Positions 1-4,447 of a stretch of 6,363 nt of DNA are shown one piece after another (positions within the stretch are counted from its first letter, which is position 1; each line of letters opens with the position of its first letter). The DNA comes from an uncultured Verrucomicrobiota bacterium. Lineage in GTDB: Bacteria; Verrucomicrobiota; Verrucomicrobiae; Opitutales; Opitutaceae. The DNA lies in the NCBI GenBank assembly GCA_946482165.1, contig CAMLQS010000297.1:1-6363 (forward strand), read 5' to 3'. The notes under the pieces were generated by a model. It was not told the DNA's origin. It worked only from the letters and a program-made list of their open reading frames with translations, and made no database searches. The translations under genes and the position numbers were made by a program.

Positions 1-1
1 C

Positions 2-154
2 GCCCGCCGGGAACTAAGCATCCTTGGGGACATCCTGGAGAAGGAAGCCAACGGGCTCTTTCCGCCCCGGCCAGGGTGGCAGGGCTACTGGTTTGATCGC
101 ACCGTGCTCCGCATCCTCGCAAGGGAGGCGACCGGGTTGATTGCCCTCCCCTAA
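2..154 (+). CDS. C-terminal fragment of an unidentified protein (5' end outside window)
   Basis: Frame 2 is open from the left edge for 50 codons and stops at TAA (152-154). The residues read like a genuine protein C-terminus, with a mixed composition (for example PGWQGYWFDRTVLRILARE) rather than the Arg/Ala/Pro-rich output of a shadow frame. Third codon positions are mostly G or C, as in the secure genes here. The two other forward frames look less protein-like; frame 1, for instance, hits a stop at 94-96. I do not recognise the family from 50 residues, so no function is offered. A short GC-rich hairpin about 22 nt after the stop could be its terminator. It is separated from the GH16 gene by about 300 nt, so the two are probably not one operon. 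Confidence 0.6.
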   Translation, partial: ARRELSILGDILEKEANGLFPPRPGWQGYWFDRTVLRILAREATGLIALP

Positions 155-175
155 AAGGAGGAAGCGGCGGACCGT

Positions 176-190
176 CTCCCCGGCGGGGAG
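176..190 (+). terminator. Weak terminator-like hairpin after the left-edge gene
   Basis: CTCCCC (176-181) and GGGGAG (185-190) form a perfect 6-bp stem with a 3-nt loop, 22 nt after the TAA at 152-154. It is followed by GGCGCGTTTCGTT rather than a clean T-run, so intrinsic termination would be weak. A second 6-bp stem, GCCGAC/GTCGGC with an ACCC loop, lies at 224-239. Either may be chance in such GC-rich sequence. Confidence 0.3.
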
Positions 191-336
191 GGCGCGTTTC
201 GTTGCGGCGGTGCATGAAGGTTTGCCGACACCCGTCGGCCAGCGTCCCGCGCAAGCGCCGCGATTCAGGATCGGGCGCACCCCGCAAGCAGCTGAACGGG
301 CCCGGCTAACGAGCTTCTTAAAATCGCCTGAACGTT

Positions 337-363
337 TTGACGGGGAAAAAGCGCATGTAGAAA
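337..363 (+). promoter_or_regulatory. Candidate sigma-70-like promoter for the GH16 gene
   Basis: TTGACG (337-342) is a good -35 match. TAGAAA (358-363) is a poor -10 match after a 15-nt spacer, shorter than the preferred 17. It sits in the most AT-rich part of the gap, about 90 nt before the ATG at 453. It is the best candidate I could find by eye, but the -10 and the spacing are both weak. Confidence 0.22.
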
Positions 364-377
364 GGCACCGGACCCGA

Positions 378-432
378 CTCGTTCTTCCGGCCGTCATCCT
401 GACGCGCCCAAGACCGTCCTCGTATTCCGGCC
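378..432 (+). repeat. Near-identical direct repeat upstream of GH16 start
   Basis: CTCGTTCTTCCGGCC (378-392) recurs as CTCGTATTCCGGCC (419-432), with one indel and otherwise almost identical. The copies start 41 nt apart, about four helical turns, and the second ends 20 nt before the ATG. This layout would suit binding of a regulator to two sites, but nothing else supports it. Confidence 0.3.
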
Positions 433-452
433 TCAAAAACTACTCCAACCCT

Positions 453-1652
453 ATGCTTACCTCACCGCTACCCCACCGCTTGCCCGATCAAACCACGCCC
501 CACGCCGCCCGGCGCTCCTGGCTATCCAAACTCCTCGCCGTCGCGGCGACCGCCGTCCTCTGCGTCAGCACGCACGCCGCCCCGCCATCCGGCCGCAACT
601 GGAACCTCGTCGAATCCGACGACTTCAACGGCACCGCCATCAACACCAACATCTGGAAAGCCGGCAGCACGGCCTGGGGCACCAGCAATCAGAACGCGTG
701 CTCGATCATCCAGCCGGCCAACTCGTATCTGGAGAACGGCAATCTCGTGCTCCGCGTGGTAAAGGGATCCCAGCCCGGCAGCAACGGTTCGACCGTGCCC
801 TACGGCACCGGCCGCGTTAACACCAAAAACTGGCGCACCTACGGCTACCTGGAGATTCGCGCCGCATATCCAAACAATCGTGGCACTTGGCCGGCGTTCT
901 GGATGCTCGGCAGCGGCTGGCCGCCCGAGTTCGACATCGCCGAATACTTCGGCGCCCCCCGCAAGCAGATGGGTTTCCACTGGACCGACGGCAGCTGGTA
1001 TGGCCTTAGCGTCAACGACACGGGCAACACCTTCACCGGCTATCGCACCTACGGTCTCGAATGGGGTCCCGGCTACCTGAAATTCTTCATGGACGGCAAC
1101 GTGGTCTACTCCGACTCCCGCGCGTCCGTCCCGACCCAGGCGATGTATGCCATTCTCAGCTCCGGCGTGAACTGCGGTGACGTGGACGGCGTCGGCTATC
1201 CGAACTACTACAAGGTAGACTATTTCCGATGGTATCAACTCGCGGGCGGTTATTACAAGTTCCGCAACGCCGCCACCGGGAAATACATCGACGGCATGGG
1301 CCGCACCGCCAACGGCTCCGCCTGCGGCCAATACGCCGCCGGCACCAGCACCAACCAGCAGTGGTCCTTCGTGCCGAACGGGAGCTACGTCCAGATTCGC
1401 AACCGCTCGACCGGCATGTGCCTGGATAGCATGGGCCGCACCACCAATGGTTCCGTCGTCGGTCAATGGGGCAGCGGCTCCACCAGCAACCAGCAATGGC
1501 TCCAACAGCCCTCCGGCAACAACTTCAAGTTCCGGAATCGCGGCAACGGCCTCTATCTCGACGGCGCCGGCAAAACCGCCAACGGATCGGACGTCTACAT
1601 GTGGGGCGGCAGCACCAGCGGCAACCAAGCCTGGACCGTCACCAACGCATAG
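453..1652 (+). CDS. Secreted GH16 glycoside hydrolase with C-terminal ricin-type beta-trefoil (CBM13-like)
   Basis: This is a 399-residue exported enzyme. Residues 1-42 are a signal peptide: a basic n-region with an Arg pair (ARRSWLSK, slightly Tat-like), a hydrophobic run LLAVAATAVLCV, and a signal-peptidase site around THA-APP. Residues about 48-262 are a GH16 domain. The conserved segments YGYLEIRA (130-137) and GTWPAFWML (144-152) precede EFDIAE (159-164), the ExDxxE signature. By family knowledge E159 is the nucleophile and E164 the acid/base, in a retaining mechanism on beta-1,3/1,4-glucans or galactans. The ExDxxE form fits laminarinase- or agarase-like enzymes better than lichenases (ExDxE); the exact substrate cannot be read. 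Residues about 267-397 are three trefoil lobes of exactly 45 residues: D280, D325, D370 and W304, W349, W394 (QQW, QQW, QAW). This is a probable carbohydrate-binding module. The ATG at 453 is chosen because the signal peptide follows directly; the frame is open back to 141 but that part looks non-coding. No Shine-Dalgarno is visible. Confidence 0.93.
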   Translation: MLTSPLPHRLPDQTTPHAARRSWLSKLLAVAATAVLCVSTHAAPPSGRNWNLVESDDFNGTAINTNIWKAGSTAWGTSNQNACSIIQPANSYLENGNLVLRVVKGSQPGSNGSTVPYGTGRVNTKNWRTYGYLEIRAAYPNNRGTWPAFWMLGSGWPPEFDIAEYFGAPRKQMGFHWTDGSWYGLSVNDTGNTFTGYRTYGLEWGPGYLKFFMDGNVVYSDSRASVPTQAMYAILSSGVNCGDVDGVGYPNYYKVDYFRWYQLAGGYYKFRNAATGKYIDGMGRTANGSACGQYAAGTSTNQQWSFVPNGSYVQIRNRSTGMCLDSMGRTTNGSVVGQWGSGSTSNQQWLQQPSGNNFKFRNRGNGLYLDGAGKTANGSDVYMWGGSTSGNQAWTVTNA

Positions 1653-1694
1653 CCGACGCGCCGCAGCCAGCCGCCTGCCTCCGCGTCCGTGATC

Positions 1695-1725
1695 GCGTCC
1701 GCCCGCCCGTTGGCGCTTCGGACGC
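1695..1725 (+). repeat. Imperfect GC-rich hairpin downstream of GH16 gene
   Basis: GCGTCCG (1695-1701) and CGGACGC (1719-1725) form a perfect 7-bp stem. Inside, CGCC (1704-1707) and GGCG (1712-1715) can pair around a 4-nt loop, with unpaired bases between the stems. No T-run follows. CGCGTCCG also occurs twice directly (1682-1689, 1694-1701), and TGATCGCGTCCGCC (1690-1703) recurs with one change at 1756-1769 inside the next hairpin. The reuse of these words hints at a small decayed repeat family, which is speculative. Confidence 0.4.
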
Positions 1726-1740
1726 GGCCGGACGCCCCAC

Positions 1741-1781
1741 GGGGTGGCGCATGCCTGATCGCGTGCGCCACCCCCACTTTT
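1741..1781 (+). terminator. Rho-independent terminator after the GH16 gene
   Basis: GGGGTGGCGCA (1741-1751) and TGCGCCACCCC (1764-1774) form a perfect 11-bp stem. A T-G wobble and two more pairs extend it to 14 bp around the 6-nt loop CTGATC (1755-1760). TTTT follows at 1778-1781 after four spacer bases. It lies 88 nt past the GH16 stop and is the strongest simple hairpin in the window. Because it ends only 30 nt before the next ATG at 1811, it could instead work as an attenuator in that gene's leader. Confidence 0.7.
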
Positions 1782-1810
1782 CACACGCCCCCCGTCCCCG
1801 TTCCCCTCCC

Positions 1811-3211
1811 ATGCCCCAAACCCCAATACTTGCGTCCGATCTCGGAAACGCGCTTCCCCCGCGGCTTTCCCCACCCGTGCCCCATCGCCGTTCCCGCCCG
1901 CGTCGCATCCTCCCATGGCGCCGTCCTTTAGTCGGAGCCATGATCCTTGGCCTGTCGCTCGTCGCCCACGCCGAAACGGCGGTGTCGGACGCCCATCTCG
2001 CCGCCCCAAAGGAAACACCCGTCGTGCCCGTCGTCGCGACCGCGACACTTCCCGCAGCCGGCCCGTCTCTCCAAGCCGCCCTCGAGCAGATCGCACAAGA
2101 GAACGACCTCGACAAACGCCTCGAAAGGCTCGCCGCCATCGCCCAAAGCCTGGCCCCCTCCGACTTTCCGGCCGCGCTCGATTTTGCGGTCACACTAAAG
2201 GAGTTTCGGGAGCGAGTTTGGTTTCAGGAAAATTCGCTCAACCGCTGGGCCGACATATCTCCCGAAGATGCATTTCAATACCTTTCCCGACTGCCGGACA
2301 ACCGACTCAAGGGAAATGCCTTCCGACGCGCGGCCGAAAAAATGGCACTCCTGTCGCCCAGCCAGGCGGGCTCGCTGGCCGAAGCCATGTCGCCCGGCGT
2401 CATCCGCAACGAAGTCATCACGCTGATCGCCCACACCTGGGCCCAGACCGATGTCGCGGGCGCCTTGGCTTGGGCCGAAAAACTGCCCGACGGCTTCGCC
2501 AAGGAGGAGGCGCTGACAACCGTGCGCTACGTGTGGGTAAACGCCAAGCCCGAGGCCGCCGCGCCGCATGTTGATAAGCTTCCCGACACGGAAACGAACG
2601 CGAACCTCGCCGGCGTCGTGGCATACGGTTGGGCCTCACGAGATTTGCAGGCCGCGTTCAAGTGGACGGAGAAACTGGCTCCGGGCGCAAAGAAGCGGGC
2701 CGCCTGCATCAACCTCGCCGAATCCTGGGCGAACCGCGACCCGGAGGGAGCCGCGGCCTTCGCCCTGAAGATCCCCGACCGCTCCGCCCAGATCGACGCC
2801 GTCGCGCTCGTCGCCGCGCGATGGGCCAAACAATATCCGGAGGCAGCCGCCTCGTGGGCCTGGTCCATTGACGGTGAAGACGCCCGCAACCGCGCGCTCT
2901 TCGAAGTGCTCAACCTGTGGGGCGAATACGACCCCGACGCCTGTGCTTCATGGGTGGAAAAACAACCGGCGGGTCCCGTCCGTGCCCGCGGGATGGAAAT
3001 CGTGGCCGCCGCCATTTCGAACTGGCGCCCGGCACGCGCCGTCGAAGCCGCCCTGATGATCGGGGATGAAAGCGTGAGCGATGAGATCATAAACCAAAGC
3101 CTAGCCCGATGGATGGAGCAAGACGCCGACTCCGCCCGTGCATGGCTGAAAAGCTCGCGGGTTCCCGAAGCGCTTAAAAAGCGCCTGGCGATGGGCGCCC
3201 CCGGGAAATGA
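1811..3211 (+). CDS. Exported alpha-helical repeat protein (ten 32-residue W-anchored repeats), function unknown
   Basis: This is a 466-residue protein if ATG 1811 is used. The N-terminus has a long Arg-rich n-region (HRRSRPRRILPWRR), a hydrophobic run LVGAMILGLSLVAHA and a likely signal-peptidase site before E55, so export is expected. After a Pro/Ala linker (about 60-85), the rest is a repeat array. The key position recurs every 32 residues exactly: W146, M178, W210, W242, W274, W306, W338, W370, I402, W434. A residue five places later is usually Pro, and an AA pair and a KLPD-like turn follow. The consensus is roughly W-A-x-x-D-P-E-A-A-x-x-W-x-E-K-L-P-D. Each unit looks like two short helices, so a TPR/HEAT-like solenoid for protein binding is inferred. 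I recall unnamed proteins of this style in Verrucomicrobiota, but know of no assigned role. ATG 1940 (residue 44) is an alternative start with GGAG only 2 nt upstream; it would strip the basic n-region, so 1811 is preferred. It is followed at 37 nt by a paralogue, probably co-transcribed. Confidence 0.82.
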   Translation: MPQTPILASDLGNALPPRLSPPVPHRRSRPRRILPWRRPLVGAMILGLSLVAHAETAVSDAHLAAPKETPVVPVVATATLPAAGPSLQAALEQIAQENDLDKRLERLAAIAQSLAPSDFPAALDFAVTLKEFRERVWFQENSLNRWADISPEDAFQYLSRLPDNRLKGNAFRRAAEKMALLSPSQAGSLAEAMSPGVIRNEVITLIAHTWAQTDVAGALAWAEKLPDGFAKEEALTTVRYVWVNAKPEAAAPHVDKLPDTETNANLAGVVAYGWASRDLQAAFKWTEKLAPGAKKRAACINLAESWANRDPEGAAAFALKIPDRSAQIDAVALVAARWAKQYPEAAASWAWSIDGEDARNRALFEVLNLWGEYDPDACASWVEKQPAGPVRARGMEIVAAAISNWRPARAVEAALMIGDESVSDEIINQSLARWMEQDADSARAWLKSSRVPEALKKRLAMGAPGK

Positions 3212-3252
3212 AACCCATTCGGACGGGCGCTTCTCCACCGCGCATCCAATGA
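3208..3252 (+). other. 14-codon mini-ORF linking the two repeat-protein genes by ATGA overlaps
   Basis: ATGA at 3208-3211 overlaps the TGA stop of the upstream gene and opens a frame encoding MKPIRTGASPPRIQ. That frame ends at TGA 3250-3252, which overlaps the ATG of the downstream gene (ATGA, 3249-3252). Such overlaps are the classic layout for termination-reinitiation, so ribosomes could pass from the first gene to the second even though the gap lacks a Shine-Dalgarno. The peptide has no recognisable features. It may be a chance arrangement; translation is not shown. Confidence 0.25.
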
Positions 3253-4193
3253 GAAAAAGCCCCCTCGCCGCGGCCGGAATCGCCGGTGCCCTCATCGTCG
3301 GCCTGTTTCTGCTGCACCGCGCCCGACCGCCGGGATCAACCCCGCCGGAACTTATCGTGCAACGGACCGCCGAGATCCGCGTTCCCATTACGGACTCGCC
3401 GATCCCCCTACGCGAGACTCGGCTCGCCACCCGGCTGGAGTCCATGCCTGCCCGCTCGTCCGAGCCGGAGACCGCAACATCCCTGATCACGGAGGACGCC
3501 TTGTTGGCCGGCATCGTAGACGCGTTGGCCCCCGAGGGCGGCGAGTTGCGCGACCACGCGATAAACGAGCTGCTCGCGGCCCTCGCGGAGCGGAACCCGT
3601 CCGCCGCCGCCCGCTTCGCCGAGACCAACGAAAATCCCGGCTCGCGCGAAGAAGTGATCCGGCAGGTCGCCCGCGTATGGTCCGAAAAAGATTTTGAATC
3701 CGCCCTGATTTGGGCGGAATCGAAATTCTCCGGCGAGGAGCGACGAGCCGCCCTGGACGAGGTTTGCAAACAACGTGTGCTCACCCATCCCGCCGACGTC
3801 CTCCGGCTGCGAGAGCAGTTCGTCGATTCCGACGAGCCCTACTCTGCGGTTGCCGATCTCGCCAGCAAATGGGCCGAGCGCGACCCGATCGAAGCGCTGA
3901 AATGGGTCGATGGCCACGCGCCCGATCCGCGAATGGACGAAGTCATGGCACGGGTGGTTTTCGAATACGCCCGCGCCCATCCGGAAAAGGCGGCCAGGTA
4001 TGTCGTGGAGTCGATAAAACCCGGCGCCGCCCAGTCGGAAGCCGCAATCACAGTGCTGCACCAATGGGCCCTGGTCGACTTGTCCAACGCAGCCCGCTGG
4101 GCGGAGTCGTTTCCGGAGGGCCAGCTCCGAGACAGAGCATTGCTGGAAATCGGGGGCATCGCCTCCGACTCACACAAGAAACAGGCCGAATAA
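3249..4193 (+). CDS. Membrane-anchored alpha-helical repeat protein (six 32-residue repeats), paralogue of the upstream gene
   Basis: This 314-residue protein begins with R2, K3 and one hydrophobic helix (residues about 6-22, LAAAGIAGALIVGLFLL). There is no clear signal-peptidase site, so an N-in signal anchor with the body outside the cytoplasm is likely. Residues 25-75 form a Pro/Arg-rich linker. Repeats follow with key positions L112, W144, R176, W208, Y240 and W273. The period is 32, with one 33 step, and Pro (or an equivalent residue) sits five places later (P117, P181, P213, P245). Units such as WAERDPIEALKWVDGHAPD match the repeat of the neighbouring upstream gene, so the two are paralogues with different copy number and different membrane attachment. 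The function is not recognised; a scaffold or protein-interaction role is inferred from the solenoid only. It starts 37 nt after the upstream stop, with no terminator between and no Shine-Dalgarno, consistent with one operon and coupled translation. Confidence 0.85.
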   Translation: MRKSPLAAAGIAGALIVGLFLLHRARPPGSTPPELIVQRTAEIRVPITDSPIPLRETRLATRLESMPARSSEPETATSLITEDALLAGIVDALAPEGGELRDHAINELLAALAERNPSAAARFAETNENPGSREEVIRQVARVWSEKDFESALIWAESKFSGEERRAALDEVCKQRVLTHPADVLRLREQFVDSDEPYSAVADLASKWAERDPIEALKWVDGHAPDPRMDEVMARVVFEYARAHPEKAARYVVESIKPGAAQSEAAITVLHQWALVDLSNAARWAESFPEGQLRDRALLEIGGIASDSHKKQAE

Positions 4194-4213
4194 CACCAGC
4201 AACATCCGGCCCA

Positions 4214-4394
4214 ATCACTCACCCTGGAAACAGCAGTCGGATCGGTTCGTCTCACGCAATTTTTGGGCCGCCTGCCGCTCGCGTCACCCGCTCCATGCAC
4301 CCGCCGGTCGCGCCTCGGGACCCCGCGAAGGCCATCCGACTCAAAATGTTGCGCGACACTCCGCCGCCCGACTGCCGTTTCCAGGATCACCTAC
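4214..4394. repeat. 163-bp near-palindromic element with imperfect 9-bp flanking direct repeats (MITE/REP-like candidate)
   Basis: CCTGGAAACAGCAGTCGG (4223-4240) is repeated in inverted orientation at 4368-4385 (CCGACTGCCGTTTCCAGG), matching at 17 of 18 positions. Aligned by eye, the similarity continues inward to about 4283 on the left and 4324 on the right, roughly 43 of 61 positions with one gap, around a centre of about 40 nt. ATCACTCAC (4214-4222) and ATCACCTAC (4386-4394) abut the two outer ends as direct repeats matching at 7 of 9. The element sits between convergent gene ends and has no coding frame of its own. It could be an old miniature transposable element, a REP-like palindrome, or a long stem-loop ending transcription from both sides. 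No transposase is nearby. Confidence 0.5.
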
Positions 4395-4447
4395 GCAACC
4401 CACTTTCACTACCATAGAACGCACTGAAACCATATCCCCGCCACCCG

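Larger units (their letters stand above)
155..452. other. Non-coding gap of about 300 nt upstream of the GH16 gene
   Basis: No protein-like reading frame is seen here. The forward frame continuous with the GH16 gene stays open back to a TTG at 141, and a reverse frame is open over 14-436, but both translate to Arg/Ala/Pro-rich sequence without recognisable features. The gap is also more AT-rich in patches (for example 315-365) than the coding regions, as expected of a promoter region. It contains two short hairpins (176-190, 224-239), a weak sigma-70-like motif pair (337-363) and a near-direct repeat (378-392 and 419-432). Confidence 0.55.

Noticed and set aside
14..436. Reverse-strand frame of 140 codons across the left gap
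   Set aside because: Arg/Pro/Ala-rich translation without any recognisable motif; it lies opposite a better forward frame at 2-154 and across likely promoter sequence.
141..452. Extension of the GH16 frame back to TTG 141
   Set aside because: It would place 104 low-quality residues before a clear signal peptide, and the sequence looks like a promoter region rather than coding DNA.
1466..1810. Upstream extension of the repeat-protein frame into the GH16 gene
   Set aside because: It overlaps the trefoil lobes out of frame and encodes Gln/Arg-rich shadow sequence; a good start with a signal peptide follows at 1811.
522..2096. Long 524-codon reverse frame antisense to the GH16 gene
   Set aside because: A shadow of G/C-rich third positions: Gly/Ala/Val/Arg-rich, no domain, and it runs through the terminator hairpin and into the next gene. 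The GH16 frame opposite is certain.
4207..4270. CGGCCCA (4207-4213) and TGGGCCG (4264-4270) as a terminator stem
   Set aside because: Only 7 bp with a 50-nt loop and no T-run after it; the larger palindrome at 4223-4385 explains the structure of this gap better.
3408..4390. Overlapping reverse frames antisense to the second repeat protein
   Set aside because: Shadows of a forward gene with a clear 32-residue repeat; no protein-family signature and no plausible start context.
4400..4425. TTTCA/TGAAA inverted repeat as a terminator for the TPR membrane gene
   Set aside because: A 5-bp AT-rich stem with a 16-nt loop is too weak to support.
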